The notes: generated by a model not told the origin, from the sequence alone. 64,000 nucleotides of DNA from Alitta virens (GCA_932294295.1 OW028584.1:28630470-28694469), one strand, 5' to 3'. Positions 33,579 to 45,577 are shown, counted from the first letter of the stretch. Program-made: numbers and translations.

Positions 33579-34709
33579 TTAAATGCAAGTCTCTTCGTTC
33601 TTGCTTTTATTCACACCATTCGCGACTTGAGGCTTTGCATCAGCCAGACGTTTATATTGTTTATCCTCTGATTCCGATTTCTGCATAATTCTTGTACCAA
33701 AGAGACTGTTAAACTGGTCTCTGAAAATCTTATTAAAGATCATGTACAATGTATAGTTAATGGCAGCGTTGACTGCTAACAACATGTCAGTAATTTCGCG
33801 AACTCCTCGGACGAGATAATTGTTCGATTCGACATATCCAAGGTTGAAGAAGGCAGACATGACACAATCAGGAGTAATACAGACGAGGAAGAAAATGATG
33901 ACAACAATAAGCATGATGGTTATCTTGTTTCTCGACGCAAGTTTTTTGTTCGCTCGTGTCTTCCGTAAGGCGTTAATAATGAAAGCGTTCATAAAGCACA
34001 AAATAAAGAGAGGTATGATGGACCTTAATAAGCTTTGCAACCAGTTGTAAGATCTCACAAAGCCTTCATGTCTCCATAGTTCGGTAAGATTTACACCGAG
34101 TTCAGTGACATTAACACCATCTCGGATGATGGTGTTTTCAACAGTTTTGTATCGCAAAGCACTCGGTAATGCTACTGCAGTCATAATAACATAACAAACC
34201 ACGCTGATGACTTTAGCTCTTGGAATGGTCGTAAGTGTTTTTGATCTTGCCGGATGACAGACTAAAATGTATCGCTCGACTGCCACGGATACTGTCAACC
34301 AACTCGAAACGCATACTGACATATTGAATATGAAATGAGCGTACGGGTACAAATATCCGAAGGCCTTATTTCCTGATGGTGGATGAGTGTGGGATAATAA
34401 TATTGTCAAGAAGTACAGCGAGTCATTGATAAGTTTGATCATATCTGACACGGCCAGAGCCATGAGGTACACATTCGTCGAAGTGAACATCGACTTCTGA
34501 GAGAACACGACAATGATAAATATATTTCCCATTAATCCATAGAAACATATGATCGGATAGCATATTAATCCAGTTATGAACTGAGCCTTGTCGTAAAAGT
34601 CCTTGTAGGGTTCTGTATCGCTTTCATTCAGTGCGGATGTCAAATTATCCAAAAGCTTTGACGTATTATTCCAAATCATGATGGAAACTGAATCGTTCTG
34701 TCCGGACAT
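33579..34709 (-). CDS. Class A (rhodopsin-type) GPCR, FMRFamide/neuropeptide-receptor-like, intact single coding exon
   Basis: An uninterrupted 376-residue ORF encodes a seven-helix plasma-membrane receptor that would couple an extracellular ligand, probably a neuropeptide, to G proteins. Visible landmarks are the TM1 GN pair (N62), the TM2 Asp in LAVSD (D89), ERY (145-147) in place of DRY, the TM5 proline P233, FFLVCITP in TM6 (273-280), and NYTLY (318-322) replacing NPxxY, followed by helix 8 (NKIFRDQF). The N-terminus has sequons at N5, N14, N15, N22 and N28; loop 2 has N200 and N207. The start is supported by an in-frame TAG 18-16 nt upstream. Oddity: position 3.25 is Tyr121 and loop 2 (about 186-222) has no Cys, so the usual TM3-ECL2 disulfide is absent. 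NxxxY instead of NPxxY is common in invertebrate FMRFamide-receptor-like proteins (family knowledge). The ligand is unknown. No frameshift or stop suggests decay. Confidence 0.93.
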   Translation of the reverse strand: MSGQNDSVSIMIWNNTSKLLDNLTSALNESDTEPYKDFYDKAQFITGLICYPIICFYGLMGNIFIIVVFSQKSMFTSTNVYLMALAVSDMIKLINDSLYFLTILLSHTHPPSGNKAFGYLYPYAHFIFNMSVCVSSWLTVSVAVERYILVCHPARSKTLTTIPRAKVISVVCYVIMTAVALPSALRYKTVENTIIRDGVNVTELGVNLTELWRHEGFVRSYNWLQSLLRSIIPLFILCFMNAFIINALRKTRANKKLASRNKITIMLIVVIIFFLVCITPDCVMSAFFNLGYVESNNYLVRGVREITDMLLAVNAAINYTLYMIFNKIFRDQFNSLFGTRIMQKSESEDKQYKRLADAKPQVANGVNKSKNEETCI

Positions 34710-34795
34710 AACGTTCTGGGTGGCCTACTGTAGAATCACAAAAAGTCTAGCATTCTGCTCTACGATGTGGCGCCAATAAAATTCTTTTTCATTCT
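34710..34795 (-). other. 5' UTR part of GPCR exon with candidate splice acceptor
   Basis: Read on the minus strand, a pyrimidine-rich run ends in TTTCAG at 34799-34794, about 85 nt upstream of the GPCR ATG. The exon would begin at 34793. The 84 nt before the ATG contain a stop in the coding frame, so they would be untranslated. This suggests at least one upstream noncoding exon, at higher coordinates, which I could not locate. Confidence 0.5.
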
Positions 34796-34801
34796 GAAAC
34801 A

Positions 34802-37800
34802 GACAAGAAAGATATTATGATAAAAGCCCAGGAAGTGCAAGTTTGATACAAAAAATTTCACTAAGATAATGGAGCACAGTTTGCATCAATATTCCATGTC
34901 ACCAAGAAAATTATTTGGCATAAGGTGCTTCAGCAAAATTTGAAATTGATACACTGCATTTATATGAGTGATCATGAACTGACAAAAAGCAGTATAAAAA
35001 TGACAGTGACAGTTTTTAACATCCATTGTTAAATTAATAAATGTCAATTACAATAGTGAATTCATAAAAACTTCAGAGATATTTATGTGTCATAAGGTAA
35101 TGTCAGAATTGCAAAACTTGCTTATATTGCGAATGGCCATGGAAAAACAAAATCTATAACATTTTCTTTTTTTAAATCAGGAAATCTGTCAAATGTCGTG
35201 ATTGATTGAAGCAACAGTCAGTGAGTTTACAATGAATAAAACGCATAAGGAAAAGAGGAAAAATGCAATTTAAGAAATCCAAATGATCTGATTGCAGTCT
35301 TATACTTGAAGGAGAATCAAATTAAGGGTTTTTGACTCCCAAAGTAGCTTATTTGAATCTTGTAAAGGCCAATGTACCATAATGCCTCAGACTGACTCAC
35401 CAAAGAAAAGATGTTAATGAATTCTGTCATATAATCATAAGTCAGACTAAAATACATTAGAAGCCATAGGCAGCTTTTGGGCTGGACTAACAAGCATACC
35501 ATCTGCTACAGCGCAAATTAATTCTGTCACATTGTTCTGTAGTAAAACTCAGAATTCATTTATTAAATCAGAAGAGACATGGGCTACAAACTACAAGCAG
35601 GTGTTTTTATGTTCCAACATATTCTTATGTAGGCCTGTATAATCTTTAGTAAATCGCTTTGTGGCATTGTGTGTGCTAAAACTAATACCCAGACAGCATA
35701 CAAGATAGGGTTTATGTCGTCTCGACGTTGGCCTTGACTATCATTTGGCTGATGTAGCGGATGAGCTATGTTAGAAAAACCAAAAGCATAATTTTTAGTC
35801 AGGTGCATCTTGGTGTAAAGGCATTTGCTAACAAATTGCTCAAAACTAACATATTAATACAAAAGGCAGTATGGTCATTTAACTAAAAGAAGAAGTTGGA
35901 AACAAACTTTTTTTTTTTTTTTCAGAAATGTGCCCACGGCAATGCAATTTGGTGCATGTGCCAAATTGCTATACAATGGGATATGGACAGTTATGTTGCT
36001 GTTTCCAAACAAATAATAAATAGATAAATAAAAAGAGCTGAGGTGACATGCTATTAAGCACGTACTTTTTTTTTTTTTTTTAAGTAAAGAAACACTTTTA
36101 CTGTGCAATGTCTTATATGTCGACTTAAATACTGCTTCTTAATAAAATTAATTTAGCCTCCATTATTTTCAATTTCATATCCGTGATGACTAACAATATC
36201 AACCAAGATGTCATATTGAGCTTATTCAATAAGATAGATACTTCATGTTAGGCAGAAAGGAAAATGTGTGGGCATGCAGCATAGCTGTAGTCATTAACCG
36301 AATTTTCTAAAAAATAAAGTCGACAATAACTTGCAGAAAGATGTCTAACCACAATATTATTTGTTGTTTTCCACACGGTCTTTATGGCCAAGAATCTCTT
36401 CTTTCGATATTTGATATTAAAAGAAAGAACCGTCTGCGATATTTCTATTTCTGACTTAAAGGAAGGGTCTGGAGTACTACAAGGATGTCCTGTGAACCTC
36501 ATTGAAATTCCAACCAACATCTTTTGTTTAACTCCCGCTATCAGATTTGCTAATAAATGCATGGTCCATTCTGTTACCAATACTTTTTTTTTGTAACACA
36601 AATAAAATCCCCAAAAACCAACAAGACATTTTTCAAAATGCAATATCCTAATGGCAGGTAGTTTTTTTTATGAATTCTGATGACATTTTATAGTTATGTA
36701 CCCACTACGATTACCAATTAGTAAATGAGAAAGTGTAAAAGCAAATTATTTAGTTTTCTGTAGTGCCTGCCTCAAAAGAAAATCTTCATGTAGATCATTA
36801 AGAAATGAGATATATCAGCCATACAAGAGTTTTAATAAGCCTTTGTACTCTAAATGGAATGAACATCAGATCTGCAAATTCCAATGACATTGGTATACGT
36901 TTCAAATTAATCATATTAATGTGCCAGCAATGAAATTTAGATATATCAAAATTGGAATTACTTGTGTGTACTGCAGTGCTTTAAATGCTTAAGCAAATAG
37001 TCTGCAACAGGCGTCAGTCTTTGGTAGTACTGCAGATAATTTTCTTGGATATCAAATCAAATTTAGTAGACTCGCAGACCAATAAATATTGTGACAGACT
37101 GTAGTTGAGATGTACGAGTGAACCTCCTATTTCTGAAATTATGTATGCAGTGATATATTTTATTAATTAATAACTTAGACTATTGTAGGCCTATGAACTG
37201 TATGTTAGTTTTTTAATTGTTGCTATGTCGACCAGTTAATGTTTGCTAAAATGTTCTGGAAAAAATTTCATGGAAACAGAACAATTAACAATTCCGTGGT
37301 TTCAGGGTAAATGGCTAGTAAGGATAGTTTACTATGACATCAAAACAACAATGACATCTATGTGAGGTTTAAAATCGTGTTAATGTTACTTTTGTTATTC
37401 CATTCTCATTTTTTATAATTATCAATTGAGTCAGTGTTTCCTTCCACCCAATTATTAATCCAGCAAGGGTGGTACAAACTTTCATCACTTTAGGAAAGGA
37501 TTATGACTGGAACTTGTCAACTTAGGCAGCCCGACAAAGTGTGACAGATTTGGAAGATTCCATTGATGTAAAGTTTTTAGAAAGTTTTCTTATGGCCATC
37601 AGACAGCGAAGTTAATCCATTGAGGCTGCTTTATGGAGCTTTGCACTGGATGAAATCAAAAGGCTTTTGAAATGATAGCTTAAACTGCCTTCTCAAGTCG
37701 TTTGGGTGCCATCTCAAACTCCCCGATTCACCCAGTTTAATTGATTTTACATGTTACCACCAAAAACATTCTTAGCATTCCTGAAATTCCTTTGTTTAGT

Positions 37801-37890
37801 ACAAACTTCTGCAGTTGTCCTCCTCTTCTTTTGATCTGTGTAATACCATTAGTTTGAATAATTTATTTCAATCCCTGGCAATCCGCAAAT
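34802..37890. other. Upstream flank of the GPCR, largely gene-free
   Basis: A noncoding first exon and promoter of the GPCR may lie here, but I could not place them. Two T-runs (35909-35922, 36066-36081) and a diverged relative of the CCCAGATAGC MITE near 35689-35765 are visible. A 131-codon minus frame at 36248-36643 has no domain I recognise. Confidence 0.4.
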
Positions 37891-37892
37891 GC

Positions 37893-38050
37893 AGACATCA
37901 GATGACAACTCCAAGATTACAGGAGATTTAGATTGGCCGAACATCTCGTCAACTTAAACAGTAAGAATGAAGGAATTGATGCAGCCAAAATCAGGAAGTC
38001 TTACAAGAACGTGACCCTGAATGTGACATCACAGTCTGTGACCTGCAATA
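37893..38050. repeat. Dispersed repeat D2, copy 1
   Basis: Shares GATTTAGATTGGCCGAACAT, GGAAGTCTTACAAGAACGTG and GACCCTGAATGTGACATCAC with 46008-46170, same orientation. About 160 bp, class unknown. Confidence 0.75.
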
Positions 38051-38130
38051 ATTATGTGCACCATGTGAAAAAAAAAGCTAGCAATAAGACCACAAAAATA
38101 GAGCTATAATTTGCACCAAAGGTGGCATTA

Positions 38131-38290
38131 AGATAGATAGATAGATAGATAGATAGATATGGGAAGTGCAGCCCTCCAACGCAATTTCTTCCACTATCTA
38201 GGGTTGATTTACAGATTTACCACATGGGTGAGATCTTTTACTTTCCTCAGCATAGACACTGAGTACAAGCATCAACGGTGAAACTTCGAA
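38131..38290 (-). mobile_element. SINE family 2 fragment with (GATA)n tail
   Basis: A (GATA)n run at 38131-38160 joins directly to ATGGGAAGTGCAGCCCTCCA and the family body (CCACATGGGTGAGATCTTTT, CACTGAGTACAAG). It is truncated before the tRNA-like head. Confidence 0.7.
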
Positions 38291-38479
38291 ACAATTTTCA
38301 ACCATATTAATGAAGGTTATCTCTATATAAATAGACAAATATGAATGAAATTAATTATACATTTGCACTGGCACACCCATATGGGCATCACCTTGCCACT
38401 GCTGTGTGTGGTATCTTAAAGGTCATTAATTCCAACTTCCCTCAATTGTATTTGAAATTGAACTGATGATAATATGTTT

Positions 38480-38590
38480 ATGGCGGCTTTATGCGTAACA
38501 ACTCTCCCGGAGCGGGAATCGAACTCTGGTCCCTTGGACTAAAAGCCAGAATGTTAACCATGGTACCAAAGATTCACTCCCTGGTGCAAG
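38480..38590 (-). mobile_element. Possible third tRNA-like SINE head
   Basis: Minus strand: TTTGGTACCATGGTTAACAT, a loop CTTTTAG, then AGAGTTCGATTCCCGCTCCG, with a B box. The acceptor stem does not close convincingly, so a retroposed tRNA-like element is more likely than a tRNA gene. Confidence 0.35.
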
Positions 38591-39869
38591 GGCAACACTC
38601 TCAAACCAGAGCTACAACACTACATATGAAACCCACATACGCATGTGAACTTGACTTTATGTTGACATTGGCAAAAAGTTTGACCTTGGCATGAATGTGC
38701 ACATGCAGAGCAGGCCAAAGAGTGCCTTAGAAAGCTACTAAATCTGTCATTGCTCACAAATGAAAGACCAAGGGAAATATCTGATTTTCGTCGGGGCATT
38801 GACATCGTAAACTCAGAAATATCTGATTTTCATCGGGGCATGGACATCGTAAACTCCAAATTGGAAGAAGTTCGGTGTAGTCCTTCCTCAATCTACTTAA
38901 TCTAAGGAATAAAACTGAGATCACTGATGGTAATGGTCAATACTGATAGCCGAAACAAAATCCATACACTTATCGACAAAGTATACACAAGTGACCTGGT
39001 GGCAGACCTTGAAAAACATGGGTGACCACAGTACTATTCAATGACATCATGAAGAGGGGTCAAATAGAAAGGTTACACTAGATTGTACATAAGTGTAAGC
39101 ATTATTACGTGTTTGTTAAAAAAGGTATAATCTAAAATAAATATCCACTCTTTTTTTGGTCTTATTTTTACTATATATCATGGGGAAGCACAAAATAAAT
39201 ATAAATGTTACCAAAAAGTCTAATCCCAACTTTCTAACCCACAAAAACCTCTCTCTGCATACATTAACTTCAAGTTTCCTAACTTTGCTATGCAAATTTG
39301 TTGCCATATTTTGATCATAGCCATTTGTTATGGGCACAATGAGGCAGCTTATAATGGAGAATATAGCAAACTTCAAGTTCTTTCATTACCAGAAGCGTTT
39401 TTGTTAGCTAAAATGTTAGGATTTGAATTGCCATTTGTGGCAAATATGACCAAAAAAAAAGGAGGAGCCTAGTATAGTTTGTTACTGGCAGCATTTTGAT
39501 TGTTCACTGTATGTGAGGATAAGCCCTCTAAGGCAAGTTCTTGCTGATAAGGAAAGGATGATGACCATATACTCGTGATATATGAATAAATGTTAGAAAA
39601 GCATCTGGGCAGCTGTTAATTGTATTATTTCCTATCCTTCCTGGGATAATAACCAAAATGCAATGAAGTGTAATCCAGCTTCACTTTGCAAGCCTGCAAG
39701 CACTATCTCGATTGTTTTGAATTCCTGGTCACCCCTGTATTGATGCCATTTTGTCTAATTAAGCCAAATATAGGCACTTGTTTGCATGTTAAGCCTGTTT
39801 GCTAACAATATAGTTTGCTTTAAAAATCATTCAAACTCTAACGCCACAAGATGTTTGAACCAGATTTGG
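38591..39869. other. Gene-free stretch with a weak foldback
   Basis: A duplicated ~48 bp motif (ATATCTGATTTTCNTCGGGGCA at about 38778 and 38819). 39135-39175 and 39420-39470 are weakly inverted (TTTTTTTGGTC versus GACCAAAAAAA); relatives of this region appear at 44515-44660. No gene recognised. Confidence 0.35.
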
Positions 39870-40230
39870 CAGTAAAAACAGAAAGAGCAAACAAATGTCC
39901 ACGTGCAGACAATTTAGTTTCCTGTACAGTTTGATGGAATAATACAAGTGGTAGATGTTGCATCTGCAACACTGTGTCATGATTAGTGATGTAAGATGAA
40001 TTAGCAGCTGCCGCATGCAGGATGATGGATGCAGAATGATGGATGCAGGATGGTGATGAGGATGCCGTAGATCATGCATCCCGCCCATCGTGTAATCACA
40101 TCCCAAGAGGAGGGCAGAAAGGTGAGGAGTAGCCTGGTATGTTTTGTGGGTCAAGGACTCATAGAGGTGTGACCCAGATATCCGGTGGGGTATGGGGTAG
40201 TGTATTGTGATTGATGTTCTAGTTTGTTCC
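39870..40230. repeat. Dispersed repeat D1, copy 2
   Basis: Partner of 27295-27650. It has an extra local GATGGATGCAG triplication (about 40022-40050). Confidence 0.75.
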
Positions 40231-40439
40231 CACCGCAACCACTCTCCTCCTGCCACCCAGGTGATGTAGCTCGGCACTCTACAATGGGCAGCCACGGTGT
40301 TACTAGCGCCATTATTGACAAGCGAGTGGAGAATTTAGCAGAGTTCTTGAGCAATGATAGTAATGGTAAACTCAATGTCATCATAAAATGTAAAAGAGTA
40401 CAAATATGACTGAAGAGTGAAGACCATTTTACTAATATT

Positions 40440-40733
40440 ATCAGTTTTCCCTCCAAAGTAAGACTACAGAATTCTAAAATATAAGTTTGGTTGTGTTAAG
40501 ACAATACTACTCCTTACCTCGTTTGTAATCATTTGACCTGGAGCTATTTAAATGCTGCACATAGTTTTTGTGTGTTTTATTTCATGCCTTTATTTTATTA
40601 TATTGTCTTTATTTATATGTATATATACTGTTGTACTATCTTTTCTTCTCTTCCTTTGATTTTTTATGACACATGTTCCTGCACTGATATTGCGTTGTCA
40701 ATAAAATTATATATATATATATATATTGATACA
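40440..40733 (+). mobile_element. LINE-like 3' tail
   Basis: A T-rich sequence ending TTGTCAATAAAAT followed by (TA)n at 40708-40725 closely resembles the terminus of the 48.2 kb LINE (CATGTCAATAAAATCTATAT). Only 3' UTR-like sequence remains. Confidence 0.5.
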
Positions 40734-41719
40734 ATCTCCTAGAAATTTAGGCAACTGTAGCCATGAAGAAAGATCGACTCTAACACAGTGGTCCCAAGGC
40801 ACTTTCACAAAAATATATAACAAACAGGAGACTAGAATAGAATACAGACTGTTCTTCCTATGTGCAAGTCTGAAAGTGGCTGACTGAAAACATCTGCAGC
40901 TCAGTGAAGCGACAATCATTTGGATTTATGTACATTTATCACCAGATATTATTTAAATTACTTAATCTTGCTAAAATATGTTTCTGCTAATAAGACAGAG
41001 CATGAACCAACAGATAAAATGTATGCACTGTATATATTATTTGACTGTCATTTTAACTGTAATATTCTACAACATAGACCAACGAATACAGTTGTACAAT
41101 GTGTCTGCTGATGAATTTGTTATGTCAAATGGCAGAACAGAAAATAAACTTAAGATTGCATTTGTCCTTGGGCTAATGGCTTCCTGCTTTCATTAACAGG
41201 CAGATTGATTTCCAAGTACGTTTTGAATTTTAGTGAAAACCTAATCCTGGCCAGAAAGCTGTTGGACATGGTGCATGGAATTTACCCATTGTGAGGAAGA
41301 ATGTTAAAAGGAATAGAAGTGGACAGAGCTTATCAGTGTTGTCCTTGGAAAATGTTTATTGCAATTATATATCACACTTAAAGGTACAGATTCAATTTGC
41401 CTCCAAGTCGAGCTGGAACATGGACAATCTACTAATATTAATGTCATGTAAATTTAAGTATCTAAGACAGAACAGTGGTTGGGGCCTACATTTCATTAAG
41501 ACCAATTCTGATACAAGGAGTCATCGAAAGTGTGAAATCAAAGCATGTTTGATATGCCAAACCATATCATCTCATCATTACATCTGCCTCTGGCATCATG
41601 GTCATATACACGAGAGCTGACTAAGCTTCAGATCCAAGAGCATTGAGACATAGACATGACTATTATAATTATTGACTTATTGTTTCAGCAAATACAGTAA
41701 GTTTTGAAGGACTTACAAG
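40734..41719. other. Gene-free stretch with a SINE family 2 scrap
   Basis: At about 41560-41680, CATCTCATCATTACATCTGC and CTGACTAAGCTTCAGATCCA match the long-tail end of SINE family 2 in plus orientation. The rest is unrecognised. Confidence 0.45.
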
Positions 41720-41735
41720 TAATCTAAAAGTGGTG

Positions 41736-41920
41736 GAGGTGGTGGATTAGGGCTTTACGTCCTGTATTTCTGCACATGATGGGCTAATTAGGACAGATAA
41801 GGGCCATGGCGATGAGATGACAAATGAAACAGCCATCCAACATAGGCTCGACTGAGAATTGAACCCGGGACCCAGTGGTTGGAAGCCCAGTGCACTACCA
41901 CTGAGCTAGGCCCCCACCGC
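41736..41920 (-). mobile_element. SINE family 1, full length
   Basis: Family head and body on the minus strand, with B box GTTCAATTC (one change). A 16 bp target duplication TAATCTAAAAGTGGTG at 41720-41735 and 41921-41936 is perfect. Confidence 0.93.
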
Positions 41921-42499
41921 TAATCTAAAAGTGGTGACATCTTGTTCAAATTGACAGAAAATGGCAGCAGGACAGATTTCAGCCAAACACAATAGGTTCA
42001 AGGCCTCACACAGGCTGACTCATCACAGCAAAGAGAAAGAAAATTGTACGTGACAACTGTCTATGTGTGTGGTGATAGCAAAATGCATAATTAAATGTCG
42101 ATCCTGTGCTGGTATTTAGTTGGTAAATTTCTACAGGTAAATCCTTCACCACAAGCTGAGTCGAATTTCTATTTTCAGCACCAAATGGTATAATTAACAG
42201 TATCATGCCAATAGATTTCATTGTGGTTCTATTTAGAATGTCTATTCCAGATCTGTTCCTTAGATATTCCAGTCAGCCGGGACACAGATTAGTGTCACTC
42301 ATCCAATAGCGAGTTAACCTTGTACGAAGATAGATGGGTAGATTGCAATTAGCAAACTCTGGTTCTAAATTTGTACACACAACTGCTCCAGGAGTGTGGC
42401 ACTGCTGGTGCATACAGCTATGTGACGACACAAGAAATAGTCAAAGGCCTAGGATTTTTGTTGACAATGCATATTCAGTGTGGTCAGTTTTCCGTGAGT

Positions 42500-42798
42500 A
42501 AACCATTTTTATGCACCATATTAATGAGAGCATAAAGAAAAAAGTTGACAACTGATGTATCTTTTATTCCGGTCTTTTATTTGCTTTGTGTGTGGTAATT
42601 TCTCATAATAAAATTCAATTAGTAAAACAACATTTCTGATAACTATATAAATAAGTATCTGACTAGAATCTACACTGGGTGGCTCCCCAAAAGCGACTGT
42701 CTTATGGGAGTCTCCCAAGGCACAAATAATTTTTATATACATTTTTATTTATTACATTTTGTAAATTGTGCCTGAATAAATCATCATCATCTAGGTAG
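42500..42798 (+). mobile_element. LINE-like 3' end with ATC tail
   Basis: GTGGCTCCCCAAAAGCGACT, then GGGAGTCTCCCAAGGCACAA, ending GCCTGAATAAATCATCATCA. A tail of ATC units after an AATAAA-type signal is typical of CR1/L2-like elements. No coding part was recognised. Confidence 0.4.
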
Positions 42799-42830
42799 TC
42801 TTTGTATGTTTTGTACACATATCATGTAAT

Positions 42831-43025
42831 TCAAAATATTCTCTCTCTTTTTCAAAATATTCTCTCTCTTTTTCAAAATATTCTCTCTCTTTTTCAAAAT
42901 ATTATCTCTCTTTTTCAAAATATTATCTCTCTTTTTCAAAATATTATCTCTCTTTTTCAAAAAATTCTCTCTCTTTTTCAAAATATAAAATATTCTCTCT
43001 CTTTTCAAAATATTCTCTCTCTTTT
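42831..43025. repeat. 21 bp minisatellite, about 9 copies
   Basis: Unit CAAAATATTCTCTCTCTTTTT with C/A variants and slightly damaged last copies. Because 21 is divisible by three, open frames pass through both strands and are artefacts. Confidence 0.96.
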
Positions 43026-43828
43026 CTTTATATTATCTTGACCCAACGACATGTAATTTAACAAGCTGTTCTCTGGGCAATTCACACAATTATATACCAA
43101 AGAAAAAGAAAGAAAAGTTTGGTGCAAATTTCTACAATAAAGACTCACACTGAAATACAGCAAGGACAGCAGAGAGTTTGCTCTGCTCATTAGCTAACTT
43201 CGGACACTCAACTGCCCATGTGCACTGCCCAGGGGCTGACCGTAATGGTTAGTGCGTGACAGAGTGTGATAAACAACTGACCACTAGATGACTGCCAGTG
43301 ACCACTACAGGACAACACAAACTGATCAGTCTTGTATCCGATAGCCTTCAGACACGAGATTAGGTGCTGTTGTACTGTTGCATTGTTGTGTGTATAAGAG
43401 ATCATGGGAAGGTGTACCAGTGATTTGTCGGTGATTAACATGTCACCCAAGGACACAAACAAATGCCAAGGAAGTTGTAGAATGGTGAAATGTCATGATG
43501 CAGCCTTTGTAATCATTTGATGTTTCGGATAGTGGACATTGGTCTTAGCATCAGAAGAAAACATGTGCCCCCTGATAAATGTGACCAATACAAGAACTTG
43601 AACAGTACTTTTATGTTTTGTTTTGATACGGAAGTACAGTCTGGAAAATATACGTGTAATGTAATGAAATGGTTAGTCACAATAAGTGTTAAATTTCTGA
43701 GCCTTTTGTAGGATTTGAGTGGCCGACTAATAGATGTCTTATCTAGGACTTCAGGTAGTTAATCCCAGCCCTGGATAGCAGCAGTTGAAACATTCTTTGT
43801 GAGCCGTACTTTATATTATTGGATTATA
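43026..43828. other. Gene-free stretch
   Basis: No recognised gene. The 84-codon minus frame at 43208-43462 has no known domain. Confidence 0.4.
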
Positions 43829-44080
43829 CAGTTAGTTTCATAAAATACGATCGACTTTAAACAGCTGTAGCCACCTATAGCTGGCCAAAGCTAGCTGCTT
43901 CTGTCCAATCCTAGCTAATAGTCGGCTTACACCTACCACCACTGAGAAAGTATAAACCTTTGGTAAATGTGAGAAATTTATCGAATATATCATCAATATG
44001 TATTTGAGTAGCCAGCTAAAGCCAGACATTTACGTTTAGTGGCAAGTAACATCGTATAGTAGAAGTTGTCTAGCTTTGTA
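43829..44080 (+). mobile_element. CAGTTAGTTTCA MITE, right end lost
   Basis: Left end with TA flank (43827-43828) and collinear interior (AAGCTAGCTGCTTCTGTCCA, TTTGAGTAGCCAGCTAAAGC). Homology stops after GTCTAGCTTTGTA near 44080. Confidence 0.8.
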
Positions 44081-45456
44081 TATGAAATCAAAACCATTGG
44101 AAAAATGATTCATCAAGTCTATGCTCTTCATTTAGAATGCTGTGACATTCCAGATTGATTGTTCATCATGTATTGTACTCCGAAAACGAAAGATGAGATA
44201 TCTGACCATGATACAGCACATAATTAAAAGTGTATGGTATTATGCTTGCTTTTGGTATCTTGTAAATAGCAATTTAGCTCCAGCATTGTGTAGTAGAAAT
44301 GGACTTTTCATGAACTTGCACGAGTGTCTTGGAAAAGCAATGAGATGATAATTGGGTGTCTGAGCTCTTTGTAGCTGCTTCCTCCGATAATCTTCACTAT
44401 TCTTTCTTGCTGTCTGTCATTTTGGCTCAGTTCAGATCCATATTCAAATTAGAGCCTCCCAAGTAATGTTCCTCAGCTTGGTCAAACTATGACTGGACAA
44501 CGCACTTGGATGTCTCTGTTCAAAATAAATGTCCACCTGTTTTTCGGCCATATTTTGCCACAAATGCCCTTCAAGTCTGATATATTCTCGATTGTTATTT
44601 CCGCTGCTTCTTTGTGACCTATAACAAATGGCTATAATGATGACGAAATGGCAAACAATTATCATAATTGATTGTAAAGATAGGATTCTTGAAGTTAATT
44701 TGTACAGAGAAGTTTTTTATTTGGGGGAGAGGGGGGTTAAAAAGTTAGGGTTTTGACTTTTTACAATATTTGTATCTTCTCCATGACATATATTTAAAAC
44801 TGAGACCAAAACAAAAAGTATACATTTCTATGTTTCAGATCAGTTATACTTTCAAATTATTCAAGTATTGTAACCTGATCAATTCATTCCTGTTCACGTG
44901 CACTTGATTCGTTTGATATTCTAGTGTGTGACAAACAATAAACTGAGAGTCATTATTTGTAATATCCTGGCTTATAATACACACATATTTCCCCTTGGAT
45001 AGCTCATGTCCCCTGAGGCAATGCCAATATGTGCCACATAGATGCTTCAGGCATTGCCATGAATTGCATTCACAGATTGTTGAGAAAATGTTTAGTCAAT
45101 CATATCATATTCATAATCAGATACCATTATCCGACTTTCGTGCTCTATAAATATGTTTTCAAATCTATGCCGGTTTGATGACCTATTCTTATGCAGGTTT
45201 TCGCCTTGTGGAAAATAATCAGGTAATTGTATGAGGGGTATGTGTAAAAGAAGATTATGACATGATAATCCCTAAATCAAAAAATACAAAGTAAATGACA
45301 TAAGAAAAAAGTAGAAAATAAAAACTAAGTTCCAGCTAGAATAAAGATTTGTTATAAAGGTCAATTTTGCAAATATTAGGTAGAAATTGAGGAAATTTAA
45401 GTGTCTGTATTGTAATAGTTTTAACCACAGGGTAGAATTTCCTTAATTGTCATCTG
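44081..45456. other. Gene-free stretch
   Basis: Holds a relative of the 39130-39470 repeat at about 44515-44660 (AAAATAAATNTCCAC, ATAACAAATGGCTAT). Otherwise unrecognised. Confidence 0.35.
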
Positions 45457-45577
45457 GTAGATGGCCAAATGTGCCATGTGCGTTTTCCATGAGAAGGATA
45501 AACGCATGAAAAACGCATATTGCTAATGATAATGAGGCAAAAACCGTGTGTTTTCCATGCGTTTATCCAAATGTACA
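45457..45577. mobile_element. GTACATGGCC hairpin MITE, long form, right end deleted
   Basis: The left end GTAGATGGCCAAATGTGCCA and both inner GTTTTCCATG...CGCATG motifs are present. The outer right arm is missing compared with the complete copy at 63671-63826. Confidence 0.75.

Noticed and set aside
36384..36596. Words resembling RT motif B (GVLQGCP) in a plus frame
   Set aside because: No neighbouring RT motifs (no FxDxxxAFD, no YxDD), and the continuation does not match any LINE. Likely coincidence.
42006..42221. 71-codon minus ORF with a hydrophobic start (MKSIGMILLIIPFGA)
   Set aside because: A signal-peptide-like start alone is not enough; no domain, and no convincing donor site follows.
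42831..43025. Regular 21 bp periodicity, CRISPR-like at first glance
   Set aside because: There are no unique spacers; it is a head-to-tail minisatellite. The same applies to the 10 bp array at 32365-32670.
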